Source of the DNA: JBNKDD01 sp050288085
Lineage (GTDB): Bacteria > Chloroflexota > Anaerolineae > Aggregatilineales > UBA3940
DNA: 22,335 nucleotides
NCBI GenBank assembly: GCA_050288085.1
Contig: JBNKDD010000061.1
Span: 1 to 22,335, forward strand
Direction of reading: 5' to 3'
This document shows positions 14,338 through 22,335 of this stretch, piece by piece. Position 1 is the first letter of the stretch. Each line of letters starts with the position of its first letter. The notes beneath the pieces are model-generated. The model ran no database searches. It was not told the origin of the DNA and saw nothing but the letters and a program-made list of their open reading frames with translations. The position numbers and the translations under genes are program-made.

Positions 14338-15102
14338 ATGATACTTGATCTATTCAATCTGGATGGACGTGTCGCCCTGGTGACCGGGGCGGCTCGTGGA
14401 TTGGGGCAGGGCTGCGCGCTGGGTCTTGCCGAGGCCGGAGCCGATATCGTTGCGCTGGATTACCTCGAAGTCGAAGAAACCGGGGCGATGATCACCGCGC
14501 TGGGACGGCGTTTTAGCGGTATACATTGCGATCTCCGCACCGCCACACCGGGCGACCTCGAAGAGCTGGTCGCACAAATCGAAGCGGAGATAGGGCGGCT
14601 CGACATCCTCGTCAACAATGCGGGCATCATCCGCCGTGACCCGGTGCTGGAATTCGGCGAAGCTGATTGGGACGATGTCTTGCAGATCAATCTCAAGGCG
14701 CTTTTTTTCCTCTCTCAATCCGCTGCAAAAGTGATGGCCCAACAAGGCGAGGGCAAGATCATCAATATTGCATCAATGCTGTCTTTTCAGGGGGGCATTC
14801 GCGTGCCGTCCTATACTGCCGCGAAGAGCGGCGTCGCCGGGCTGACCCGCGCAATGGCCAACGAACTGGCCCCGATCGGGATCAATGTCAACGCGATTGC
14901 GCCGGGCTATATGGCAACCGATAACACTGCGCCGCTGCGAGCCGACCAGGAACGCAGCCGGGCGATACTCGAACGCATCCCAGCCGGACGCTGGGGAACA
15001 CCAGACGATCTCAAGGGAACCGTCGTCTTTCTGGCATCGGAAGCCGCCAGTTATTTGCATGGCGCAATCGTGCCGGTTGACGGGGGTTGGTTGACCCGGT
15101 AA
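14338..15102 (+). CDS. kduD: 2-dehydro-3-deoxy-D-gluconate 5-dehydrogenase (KduD)
   Basis: The product is a 254-residue short-chain dehydrogenase, the same size as E. coli KduD (253). The nucleotide motif TGAARGLGQG lies at 16-25 and NNAG at 93-96. The catalytic tetrad is Asn118, Ser146, Tyr159 and Lys163 (YTAAK). The stretch SMLSFQGGIRVPSYTAAKSG is typical of KduD. The enzyme reduces 2,5-diketo-3-deoxygluconate to 2-keto-3-deoxygluconate (KDG) with NAD(P)H in the cytoplasm. The ATG at 14338 is chosen over an upstream in-frame ATG at 14290 because the family starts near DLFNLDGRVALVTG and the earlier start would overlap the isomerase gene. Only two bases separate the genes and the ribosome site is weak, so translational coupling is likely. 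KDG kinase and KDPG aldolase genes are not in the window. Confidence 0.93.
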   Translation: MILDLFNLDGRVALVTGAARGLGQGCALGLAEAGADIVALDYLEVEETGAMITALGRRFSGIHCDLRTATPGDLEELVAQIEAEIGRLDILVNNAGIIRRDPVLEFGEADWDDVLQINLKALFFLSQSAAKVMAQQGEGKIINIASMLSFQGGIRVPSYTAAKSGVAGLTRAMANELAPIGINVNAIAPGYMATDNTAPLRADQERSRAILERIPAGRWGTPDDLKGTVVFLASEAASYLHGAIVPVDGGWLTR

Positions 15103-15302
15103 CGCCGGGCTGACACCCGATCACATGACGCGATCATGAGGAGAAGAGAGAAAGGAGCACCTTTATAGACTGAAGGCTCGTAACGTATCATCACCCTATT
15201 CATACTTACGCAATAAAGAAGTGCTGCTAACCAGCATACCTTCCGCATAGCAGTTACTTCATAACTTTGCGGAAACGATAAAAAAGAAGGAGATTAGCCA
15301 CA

Positions 15303-16706
15303 ATGAATACTCGCAAATGGAGCACCCGTATTGTTCTGTTCGCCATGCTGCTTGTCTTTGCCCTGGTTTTGAGCGCCTGCAGCACGCCTGCTGCATCGGC
15401 ACCCGAAGAACCTGCCGCCGAAGAGCCCGCAGCTGAAGAGCCCGCAGCGGAAGAACCCGCCGCCGAAGAACCTGCTGCTGAAGAACCCGCAGCGGAAGAA
15501 CCTGCCGCCGAAGAGCCCGCAGCAGACGAACCCGTCACGCTCACGATGGCGATCTGGGACCAGAGCACGACCCCCTACTGGGAGGTTATGGCCGAAGCCT
15601 ATCAAGCACAGCATCCAAACGTGACTATAGAACTGCTCGATGCGCCGTCAAGTGAATATATCGACAAGGTCAGCATTATGCTGTCTGGCGGCGACGAGAC
15701 AGACATCATCACCGTCAAGGACATCCCCCAGTACTCGGCACTGTTGACGCGCAACCAGCTCGTCCCGCTAACCGACCTGATCGCGGAAGCCGGGATCGAC
15801 ACAAGCGTTTACAGCGGCGCGGCTGAAGATCTGACCATCGACGGGCAGATCTACGCGCTGCCGTTCCGCAGTGACATCTGGATTCTCTACTACAACAAAG
15901 ACATCTTCGATGCGGCGGGTCTGGATTACCCACCCAGCGACATTACCTGGGACGAGTTCAATGCGCTGGCCCGCGAAGTAACCAGCGGCAGCGGTGCTGA
16001 CAAGATCTACGGTGCGCACTTCCACACCTGGCGTTCCTGTGTTCAATTGGCAACAGTGCAGGACGGCAAGAACACCGTCATATCCGATGACTACGGCTTC
16101 ATGGCACCAATGTACAACCTGGTCACCGGAATGCAACAGGACGGCATCGTGATGGACTACGGCGAGCTCAGAGCCGGCAGCATCCACTACCGTGGTGTCT
16201 TCGAGAACGGGCAGATTGCCATGCTCCCGATGGGTTCATGGTTCATCGGTACGCTGATCGAAGCGAAGGCTACAGGCGAGATCGATTTCGATTGGGGCAT
16301 CGGCCAATATCCGCACCCCGATGGCGTTGAAGCTGGAACGACCGCCGGTACGCTGACCTCACTGGCGATCAACGCGAACTCGCAGAACAAGGAAGCGGCC
16401 TGGGACTTCATCCAGTTCTACTCAGGCATCGAAGGCGCGAAGGTTATGGCCGGAACCGGCAACCTCCCGGCGATCCGTACACCAGAAGTGCTTGACGTCT
16501 TCTCCAGCGTTGAGGGTGTTCCGGCAGAAGCCAGCGAAGCCCTTCAGACGACCACCGTCCGCCTGGAACTGCCCCTGGACCCGAACGTCGGCGCAGTTGA
16601 GCAAATCCTGAACGAAGAACACGAACTGATCATGACCGGTTCGGTGTCGGTTGACGAGGGAATTGAAGAAATGACCACCCGCATCAATGAAGCACTGAGT
16701 GAATAA
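15303..16706 (+). CDS. ABC transporter sugar-binding lipoprotein
   Basis: The 467-residue protein starts with a lipoprotein signal: positively charged MNTRKWSTR, a hydrophobic stretch, and the lipobox LSAC with acylated Cys26. A flexible linker of eight EEPAA repeats follows at about 35-74. The remainder is a family-1 extracellular solute-binding protein (MalE/UgpB type), with VTLTMAIWDQST at its start, YALPFRSDIWILYYNKDIFD in the middle and AAWDFIQFYSGIEGAK near the end. It would be lipid-anchored on the cell surface or outer face of the membrane and deliver an oligosaccharide to the two permeases downstream. Context implies an acidic, lyase-generated or uronate-containing oligosaccharide. 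A strong GAAGGAG ribosome site lies 10 bases before the ATG. About 200 bases separate it from kduD, so it could also have its own promoter, although none is convincing. Confidence 0.94.
   Translation: MNTRKWSTRIVLFAMLLVFALVLSACSTPAASAPEEPAAEEPAAEEPAAEEPAAEEPAAEEPAAEEPAAEEPAADEPVTLTMAIWDQSTTPYWEVMAEAYQAQHPNVTIELLDAPSSEYIDKVSIMLSGGDETDIITVKDIPQYSALLTRNQLVPLTDLIAEAGIDTSVYSGAAEDLTIDGQIYALPFRSDIWILYYNKDIFDAAGLDYPPSDITWDEFNALAREVTSGSGADKIYGAHFHTWRSCVQLATVQDGKNTVISDDYGFMAPMYNLVTGMQQDGIVMDYGELRAGSIHYRGVFENGQIAMLPMGSWFIGTLIEAKATGEIDFDWGIGQYPHPDGVEAGTTAGTLTSLAINANSQNKEAAWDFIQFYSGIEGAKVMAGTGNLPAIRTPEVLDVFSSVEGVPAEASEALQTTTVRLELPLDPNVGAVEQILNEEHELIMTGSVSVDEGIEEMTTRINEALSE
15405..15524 (+). repeat. Eight 15-base repeats encoding EEPAA linker
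   Basis: Eight in-frame 15-base units each encode Glu-Glu-Pro-Ala-Ala, ending in a degenerate Asp-Glu-Pro. The units differ at synonymous third positions (GAA/GAG, CCT/CCC, and GCC, GCA, GCT or GCG). The acidic, proline-rich spacer separates the lipid anchor from the binding domain. Confidence 0.95.
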
Positions 16707-16761
16707 ATCACCCAGACTTTGATGCTGAATCGTATAATGTAGTTTAGCTTAGTATAGTGTA

Positions 16762-16797
16762 GTGGGGAAGTCCCAGCATTTACCGGGACTTCCCCAC
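16762..16797 (+). other. Strong intercistronic hairpin after the binding-protein gene
   Basis: A perfect 13-base stem, GTGGGGAAGTCCC pairing with GGGACTTCCCCAC, has a 10-base loop and starts 56 bases after the stop. There is no T-tract (CCCGG follows), so a complete intrinsic terminator is unlikely. It fits an mRNA-stabilising or partial-termination element that keeps binding protein in excess over permeases, as is known for the malE-malF gap. Confidence 0.75.
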
Positions 16798-16803
16798 CCC
16801 GGT

Positions 16804-16820
16804 ACTCGCCCCAGGCGAGT
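16804..16820 (+). other. Second small hairpin in the same gap
   Basis: ACTCGCC and GGCGAGT form a perfect 7-base stem around a CCA loop, 7 bases after the large hairpin. It is followed by CAAGTAATTC, not a T-run. The two hairpins are probably one RNA-processing or stability element. Confidence 0.55.
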
Positions 16821-16878
16821 CAAGTAATTCTATCCCAGTATTTCCAGATCGTCAGCGGCTCAATGAGCAGAGCAGGAA

Positions 16879-17817
16879 ATGGGTAAAGTATCTATGGAAA
16901 CCTTACAACTAAAGGAAAACACACTCACCCCCAGCGCTCGGTGGAAGAAGATCAAAAAAACCCTGGTTTGTTACTCCTTCATCCTTCCCAATTTGCTTGG
17001 CTTTGCGATCTTCACGCTGGTCCCCATGGCCTTCTCATTGGTGCTGGCCTTCATGCACTGGGACGGAGCAAACGAGATTAGTTTTGCCGGGCTTGAGAAT
17101 TTCAAGCGGCTGTTAGAAGATGATACTTTCCGTATCTCTTTGTTCAATACGTTCTATTATGTCATCGGGACGGTTCCGCTGACGATGGCGGCATCACTTG
17201 GGTTGGCACTGCTGCTCAACCAACCCCTGGCGGGCAGGAACCTGTTTCGCACGGTGTACTTTTTTCCATATGTAGCCTCGCTGGTTGCCGTGGCAGTGGT
17301 GTGGAACTTGATCTTCCATCCGGGGGCAGGGCCGGTCAATGAGGTTTTGATGGCTCTGGGCGTGGCGAATCCGCCCCGTTGGACGGCGTCGGTAGATTGG
17401 GCGATGCCAACCGTCATCCTGGCAACCATCTGGAGGAACATGGGGTACTATATGGTGATCTACCTCGCAGCCCTCCAGGGAATCCCCTCACATCTATATG
17501 AGGCGGCAGCACTGGATGGCGCGAACGGGTGGCAGCGCTTCCGCCATATTACGCTGCCCTTGCTCGCTCCGGCGACTTTCTTCATCAGTATCATGTTAAC
17601 AGTCACTTCCTTCAAAGTGTTCGACCTGATCCTGGTGATGACCGGCGGCGGCCCAGGCCGGGCCACCAATGTACTGGTAATCCATACGTACACCACCGCG
17701 TTTAGAGAGTTCAAATTTGGCTACTCCAGTGCCATTGCGATGGTCTTATTCCTGATTGTCCTGACCCTCACAATTGTACAATTCCGCATGGAAGATCGCT
17801 GGGTTAATTATCAATAG
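16879..17817 (+). CDS. ABC sugar permease, MalF/UgpA type
   Basis: The 312-residue integral membrane protein has six predicted helices, the first at about 30-60 (FILPNLLGFAIFTLVPMAF). The binding-protein-dependent permease EAA motif near 210-230 reads EAAALDGANGWQRFRHITLP; this contacts the ATPase. Family members form one half of the membrane channel for oligosaccharides. The ATG at 16879 has AGGA nearly touching it and GAG about 6 bases upstream. An in-frame ATG at 16894 is a reasonable alternative and loses only five residues. The second permease starts 20 bases after its stop. No ATPase gene is present in the window, so the transporter probably uses a shared MsmX/UgpC-type ATPase encoded elsewhere (inference). 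Confidence 0.94.
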   Translation: MGKVSMETLQLKENTLTPSARWKKIKKTLVCYSFILPNLLGFAIFTLVPMAFSLVLAFMHWDGANEISFAGLENFKRLLEDDTFRISLFNTFYYVIGTVPLTMAASLGLALLLNQPLAGRNLFRTVYFFPYVASLVAVAVVWNLIFHPGAGPVNEVLMALGVANPPRWTASVDWAMPTVILATIWRNMGYYMVIYLAALQGIPSHLYEAAALDGANGWQRFRHITLPLLAPATFFISIMLTVTSFKVFDLILVMTGGGPGRATNVLVIHTYTTAFREFKFGYSSAIAMVLFLIVLTLTIVQFRMEDRWVNYQ

Positions 17818-17837
17818 GCAAAAAGGAGAACCCCACG

Positions 17838-18716
17838 ATGCAGAAACAATCGGTACAGAGCAATGAACAAGAGGGGAAGCTCCTTTCCCATCGTGCCAGG
17901 GTGGTGATAGGTAAAATCCTGAGCTATATCGTGCTGCTTGCGCTGGCGGCGATAACGCTGCTTCCTTTTTTGTGGATGCTTTCCTCATCACTCAAGCTGG
18001 ACAAGGATGTCTTTCGCTTCCCAATTGAATGGATTCCGGCAGACCCGCAGTGGGGCAACTATGTAACGATCTGGACGCAAATCCCCTTCCTGACTTTCTT
18101 TGCCAATACAACCAAGCTGACGGTGATCATCACCTTCCTCCAGGTCGCGACGAGCAGTTTCGCCGCCTATGCTTTCGCCAAGCTGAAGTTTAAAGGCCGG
18201 GACATGCTCTTTCTTGCCTATGTTGCCAGTATTGCGATCCCCTGGCAGGCCTATATGGTGCCGCAGTTTATTATGATGCGGCGCATGGACCTGGTTGATA
18301 CGCATCTCTCGTTGATCCTGCTGCAAGCCTTTACGGCCTTTGGCGTCTTTCTGCTGCGGCAGTTCTTCGTCAGCATCCCGGATGAACTACTCGACGCGGC
18401 GCGGATCGACGGCTTGAGCGAATACGGGATTTACTTCCGAATCATGCTTCCGCTCTCCAAACCCGCGCTTGCCACGCTGACGATCTTCACCGCCGTCTTC
18501 GTCTGGAATGACTTCATGGGGCCGCTGATCTACCTGAATTCCGAGAGTCTTAAGACAATTCAATTGGGGCTGCGCATGTTCATCATGCAATATGGTGCTA
18601 ATTACTCTCTGATTATGGCGGCGTCGCTTGTCTCGCTGATACCGGTGATCATTCTGTTCCTCGCATTCCAGCGATTCTTCATTGAGGGGATCGCCTCGAC
18701 GGGGATTCGGGGGTAG
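17838..18716 (+). CDS. ABC sugar permease, MalG/UgpE type
   Basis: The 292-residue membrane protein has six predicted helices. The first lies at about 27-50 (ILSYIVLLALAAITLLPFLW), followed by the MLSSSLK segment typical of MalG-type permeases. The ATPase-contact motif near 190-210 reads LLDAARIDGLSEYGIYFRIM, and the C-terminal end is RFFIEGIASTGIRG. It pairs with the preceding permease to form the channel fed by the lipoprotein. AAGGAG lies 9 bases before the ATG, a good ribosome site, and the gap from the previous gene is 20 bases. The following DUF2264 gene starts 14 bases after its stop, so these genes share one transcript. Confidence 0.94.
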   Translation: MQKQSVQSNEQEGKLLSHRARVVIGKILSYIVLLALAAITLLPFLWMLSSSLKLDKDVFRFPIEWIPADPQWGNYVTIWTQIPFLTFFANTTKLTVIITFLQVATSSFAAYAFAKLKFKGRDMLFLAYVASIAIPWQAYMVPQFIMMRRMDLVDTHLSLILLQAFTAFGVFLLRQFFVSIPDELLDAARIDGLSEYGIYFRIMLPLSKPALATLTIFTAVFVWNDFMGPLIYLNSESLKTIQLGLRMFIMQYGANYSLIMAASLVSLIPVIILFLAFQRFFIEGIASTGIRG

Positions 18717-18730
18717 AGTGCAGATAGCGC

Positions 18731-20542
18731 ATGTTCAACCCAATTGGTGCTAACAATCTACAAACTCGCGCCGACCTCCAGAAAGCAGCAGTCGATCTGT
18801 TCCTGCCGCTGAAGCCGTATTTCAGCCCAGGCGCGGCACGTGTCCGGCTGGGTTACACCGGGGCAATCTTCGACGCTCACGCCGCCGAATTAGAAGGCTT
18901 CGCGCGGCCCCTCTGGGGGATGGTGCCGCTGTCTGCCGGGGGTGGAGACTTTGCCGATTGGGAGTTATACCGGCGCGGATTATCCAACGGCAGCGATCCC
19001 GATCACCCGGAATACTGGGGCACACCCGGCGACCGTGATCAACGATTGGTCGAGATGGCGGCAATCGGACTGGCCCTCACACTGGTGCCCGAACATGTCT
19101 GGGAACCCCTGGATTCGCGGGCCAGGGATAACCTCGCCCGCTGGCTGGGGATGATCAACCGGGTGGAAGTCGTTGATAGCAACTGGCTGTTCTTCCAGGT
19201 GTTGGTCAACCTGGGATTGGCGCGGGGCGGCGCGGCACATGACAGCACGGCAATGCACGCTGCCCTTGACCGGCTCGAACAGTTCTATCTATCTGATGGC
19301 TGGTACGCGGACGGCGTCACCGTACAGCGAGATTACTATATCCCATGGGCCATGCACTACTACGGACTGGTTTACGCACAGTTGGCCGGATCGGATGATC
19401 CCGACCGGGCGCAGCGATTCCGGGATCGGGCGGCAGCGTTTGCCCAGGATTTCATTCACTGGTTCGCATCCGATGGATCGGCGCTCCCCTTCGGGCGGAG
19501 CCTGACCTACCGGTTTGCACAAGGAGCTTTCTGGGGAGCGCTGGCCTTTGCCAATGTCGAGGCACTGCCCTGGGGCGTGATCAAGGGACTGGCGCTTCGT
19601 CACCTGCGCTGGTGGTGCAGCCAGCCGATCTTTTCAGCTGACGGCACATTGTCTATCGGCTACGCCTACCCGAATTTGAACATGGCCGAGCAGTACAATT
19701 CGCCCGGATCGCCCTACTGGGCACTGAAATTCTTCCTGCCCTTGGCGCTGCCCGATTCACATCCCTTCTGGCAGGCGGAGGAACTGCCCCTGCCGGAATT
19801 ACCCCGCGTACACCATCAGCCACACGCCTTTATGATCGTCTGCCGCGACCGCGAGAGTCGCCATGTCAGCGCGTTGACGGGCGGTCAGGCCGAACCCTGG
19901 ATTCGCCACGCAGGCGAGAAGTACGCCAAGTTCGCTTACTCGACCGCCTTTGGCTTCAGCGTGCCGGGCGGACATCGCGGGCTGAAGCAGGCGGCGGCAG
20001 ACAGTATGCTGGCGGTAAGCGACGACGGCGAGACCTACCGTGTGCGTGAGCGGACGGTTGAGGTGGAATATGATCGGGGAGCATTGATTTCGCTGTGGCG
20101 GCCCATGCCCGGCGTGGAGATCAAGACCTGGTTGATCCCTGTCCCACCCTGGCATATCCGCGTTCACCATCTGATCACCAACCGCCCCCTGTGGAGTGCC
20201 GAAGGTGGCTTCGCCTTGGATCGTACTGGCGACAACCCACTAGACCGGGCCGGGATCAATGAAGCCGGTGAGGGGATAGCCTTTGCCCGGTACCCGGCGG
20301 GCGGAAGCGGTCTGCGTGATCTACTGGAGCAGCGCGAGGGCCGGGTGCTGCGTATCGATCCGAATACCAACTTGCTGTACCCTCGGACGGTGCTGCCCTC
20401 ATTACTGGCCCAGCACACCCCCGGAGAATACCGCTTAGCCTGCGCGGTGCTGGCCGATCCCGATATTGATACCTGGAATATACACTGGGATCAGCCGCCC
20501 GATCTGCCGGATTGGTTAGCCGCTATGCCTGGCAAAGAGTAA
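18731..20542 (+). CDS. DUF2264 protein, probable GH154-type glucuronidase
   Basis: The 603-residue protein has the hallmarks of DUF2264. These are NGSDPDHPEYWG near 86-97, NWLFFQVLVN near 151-160, RDYYIPWAMHYYGLVYAQ near 205-222, LPFGRSLTYRFAQGAFW near 255, and NSPGSPYWALKFFLPLALP near 328-346. The first half is a helical (alpha/alpha) barrel and the second half is beta-rich. From memory, CAZy family GH154 (beta-glucuronidases) corresponds to DUF2264; this needs a database check. No signal peptide is visible, so it would act inside the cell on imported oligosaccharide. The ribosome site is weak, and the gene starts 14 bases after the permease stop, suggesting coupled translation. It lies next to a heparinase-type lyase, supporting action on uronate-containing chains. 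Confidence 0.88.
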   Translation: MFNPIGANNLQTRADLQKAAVDLFLPLKPYFSPGAARVRLGYTGAIFDAHAAELEGFARPLWGMVPLSAGGGDFADWELYRRGLSNGSDPDHPEYWGTPGDRDQRLVEMAAIGLALTLVPEHVWEPLDSRARDNLARWLGMINRVEVVDSNWLFFQVLVNLGLARGGAAHDSTAMHAALDRLEQFYLSDGWYADGVTVQRDYYIPWAMHYYGLVYAQLAGSDDPDRAQRFRDRAAAFAQDFIHWFASDGSALPFGRSLTYRFAQGAFWGALAFANVEALPWGVIKGLALRHLRWWCSQPIFSADGTLSIGYAYPNLNMAEQYNSPGSPYWALKFFLPLALPDSHPFWQAEELPLPELPRVHHQPHAFMIVCRDRESRHVSALTGGQAEPWIRHAGEKYAKFAYSTAFGFSVPGGHRGLKQAAADSMLAVSDDGETYRVRERTVEVEYDRGALISLWRPMPGVEIKTWLIPVPPWHIRVHHLITNRPLWSAEGGFALDRTGDNPLDRAGINEAGEGIAFARYPAGGSGLRDLLEQREGRVLRIDPNTNLLYPRTVLPSLLAQHTPGEYRLACAVLADPDIDTWNIHWDQPPDLPDWLAAMPGKE

Positions 20543-20548
20543 TACCAA

Positions 20549-22335
20549 TTGGATGGTCACTGCTTGCCGGGTTTCCACGCGCTCCGTGAAGCAATTCTGG
20601 AGGCTCCGCCGACTCCGCCCGGTTTCCCGCTTGAAGCGCTGCACGATCCGCGATCACTGCGTGAAGCAGAACACCTTGTGCAATTCCTGGTCGATATGCG
20701 GGCCGAAGCTGTCCGGGCCAGGTCAACGCCGATCCCGCCGCTGCCCTTCAACATTTTTCATTTATTCGAGACGACCGGCGACCGGGCCGCCTACGAGCAG
20801 GTATATTTTGACCGCCGCCGCAGGTTGGCCGGATTGACCCTCACCGCTGTGATCGATGGGGCAGATGATAATCTTCCGGCGCTGGCCGACCTAGTCTGGG
20901 AAATCTGCAACGAATACACCTGGGCGCTCCCCGCTCACTTGCCGGTTGGAGTTGATGCGGTGCAGGCCCACCGCGTACCGCCAGAGCAGGTCGTCGATCT
21001 GTTCGCGGCGCATACGGCTCACACCCTCGCGGAAGTGCTCGCCTTGCTCGGCGAACAGCTCGATCCCTGGCTGGCCTATCGAATCCGCCGTGAGGTAGAT
21101 CGGCGGGTATTCCAGCCCTTGTTTTACGATCCGCGCCGCTTTGAATGGGAATCGCTCCGCATGAACTGGTCTGCCGTCTGCGGCGGCTGTGCCGGGATGG
21201 CAGCGCTGATTCTGATTGATGATCGTGAGCGGCTGGCCGGTATGATCGACCGGGTGATCCGGGCGCTCGACTGTTTCCTCGAAGGGTTTAGCGATGATGG
21301 CGGCTGCCCGGAGGGGATCGACTACTGGGTATACGGGTTCGGGTTCTACACTTATTTCGCCGAAATGCTGCGAACGTTCACAGCGGGAAAGATCGATCTA
21401 CTCCAGGGTAAGCGAATCGAACAGATTGCCGCCTTTCCGCAGGCCGTCAGCCTGCGGGATGGGGCTTTTGTCAACTACTCGGATGCAGCAGAACGCACCA
21501 CCATCCATCCTGGGATTGGATCACAGCTTGCCACCCGCTTTGATCAACCCATACCCGGCCTGAGATCGCCTGATTTCCACGCCGATCCGATCTACCGCTG
21601 GGGGAATATCACCCGCGATTTACTGTGGACGGATGCTGCCTCGCTCGATCTGCCGGTAGCTGATGGATCATTCTACCTCGCCGATCTTGGGTGGGTCGTC
21701 GAGCGGCGGCGGATTGGCGGTGGCATGGTCGCCTTCTCGGCCAAAGGCGGGAACAACGACGAGCCGCACAATCACAACGACCTGGGACATTTCATCCTGC
21801 ATCTTGGCGGTGAGAGTCTGCTGGCCGACCTGGGAGCCGGGATCTACACCCGCAAATACTTTGGCCCGGAACGTTACGAATCGCTGCATACGGGATCGCA
21901 GGGGCACTCGGTACCGGTGATCAACGGGCAGACGCAGCGGGCCGGATCGGCGTATGTGGCCGAGGTACTGAATTACCATCAACGGCCTGATGGAGTCGTG
22001 TTCAGTCTGGATTTGACCCGTGCCTATGCCGATGCTGGCCTGGAGTCGTTTACTCGCTCGTTTGATTGGTCGGTTGATGCCGCCAACCGGTCTGCACGGC
22101 TGCGGCTCACCGACTCATTCCGGTTCACAACACTCCCGGCGCTGGCTGATGAATGTTTCATCAGTCTGCACCAACCGCTGAGCAGGGAAGACATGGTCAC
22201 TTGGACGGGCAGCGGTGGGATGATCAGCCTGCGCTTTGACCCGGAGCAGTTCGAGGCTGGTGTTGAGGCGATTGAGACAGCAGCACATCACACCGGGCCG
22301 GTGACAGTCTATCGGCTCTGGCTGCGCGCTCTAAC
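20549..22335 (+). CDS. Heparinase II/III-family polysaccharide lyase, C-terminus outside the window
   Basis: The frame is open to the window edge (595 codons plus two bases). Its N-terminal half is a helical toroid. PEGIDYWVYGFGFYTYF near 254-270 holds the tyrosines (259, 262) expected for catalysis. The beta-sandwich half has NNDEPHNHNDLGHF at about 402-415 (His407, His409), the heparinase II/III signature. Such enzymes cut acidic polysaccharides by beta-elimination, giving the unsaturated uronates that GH88 removes. I infer a TTG start at 20549, with AGAG about 9 bases upstream, because family-like sequence begins well before the first in-frame ATG (20696). The start lies two codons after the DUF2264 stop, in the same frame. 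No signal peptide is seen, implying cytoplasmic action. Exact substrate (heparin/heparan-like, alginate-like or other) is undetermined. Confidence 0.85.
   Translation, partial: MDGHCLPGFHALREAILEAPPTPPGFPLEALHDPRSLREAEHLVQFLVDMRAEAVRARSTPIPPLPFNIFHLFETTGDRAAYEQVYFDRRRRLAGLTLTAVIDGADDNLPALADLVWEICNEYTWALPAHLPVGVDAVQAHRVPPEQVVDLFAAHTAHTLAEVLALLGEQLDPWLAYRIRREVDRRVFQPLFYDPRRFEWESLRMNWSAVCGGCAGMAALILIDDRERLAGMIDRVIRALDCFLEGFSDDGGCPEGIDYWVYGFGFYTYFAEMLRTFTAGKIDLLQGKRIEQIAAFPQAVSLRDGAFVNYSDAAERTTIHPGIGSQLATRFDQPIPGLRSPDFHADPIYRWGNITRDLLWTDAASLDLPVADGSFYLADLGWVVERRRIGGGMVAFSAKGGNNDEPHNHNDLGHFILHLGGESLLADLGAGIYTRKYFGPERYESLHTGSQGHSVPVINGQTQRAGSAYVAEVLNYHQRPDGVVFSLDLTRAYADAGLESFTRSFDWSVDAANRSARLRLTDSFRFTTLPALADECFISLHQPLSREDMVTWTGSGGMISLRFDPEQFEAGVEAIETAAHHTGPVTVYRLWLRAL

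Noticed and set aside
20553..20837. ATG-started 94-codon frame just after the DUF2264 stop
   Set aside because: It is Arg-rich and in the wrong frame. The overlapping frame gives a long heparinase II/III-type protein with its signature motif.

Overview
The window looks like a chromosomal segment from a Chloroflexota bacterium (Anaerolineae-like). This is inferred from the large MalT/LAL-type LuxR regulator, the lipoprotein solute-binding protein with a long Glu-Pro-Ala linker, the moderately GC-rich coding DNA and the gene families present. No rRNA or tRNA gene was seen, so the taxonomy is an inference. No insertion sequence, CRISPR array or prophage gene was found.

Left block (1-6853, minus strand): a probable transcription unit reads leftward from a perfect TATAAT box at 6848-6853. 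It holds a MalT-type ATP-dependent LuxR regulator, a small conserved protein of unknown role, a rifampicin-phosphotransferase-type dikinase (ATP-grasp, central domain, phosphohistidine domain, and no PEP-synthase TIM barrel), and a drug-efflux-type MFS transporter cut by the window edge. The last two suggest inactivation plus export of a small molecule. A GC-rich palindrome sits between them.

Middle (7061-10631): a plus-strand gene encodes a multi-pass membrane protein with a C-terminal endonuclease/exonuclease/phosphatase domain closely resembling eukaryotic CWH43/PGAP2IP, and it ends at a strong terminator. Next comes a decayed GAF-ferredoxin gene on the minus strand (one nonsense codon, one frameshift), then about 600 bases with no convincing gene.

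Right block (10632-22335): a uronic-acid polysaccharide utilisation locus. A LacI-family repressor (TTG start, minus strand) is divergent from a plus-strand gene series: GH88 unsaturated glucuronyl hydrolase, KduI/IolB-family isomerase, KduD dehydrogenase, lipoprotein sugar-binding protein, two ABC permeases, a DUF2264 protein (probable glucuronidase family) and a heparinase II/III-type lyase running off the right edge. The implied route is: imported acidic oligosaccharide, cleavage by lyase and DUF2264 enzyme, release of unsaturated uronate by GH88, isomerisation, then KduD reduction to 2-keto-3-deoxygluconate. No transporter ATPase, KDG kinase or KDPG aldolase is in view. The divergent intergenic region carries repeated TTTGCAAA palindromes. 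One lies directly downstream of the -10 box of each of the two opposing promoters, a good candidate for a self-regulating operator system.

The most notable observations are the symmetrical TTTGCAAA operator array, the bacterial CWH43-like protein, the Rph-like/MFS pair with its palindrome, the IolB-type protein in the KduI position, the same-frame stop/TTG junction between the last two genes, and the tandem hairpins after the binding-protein gene.
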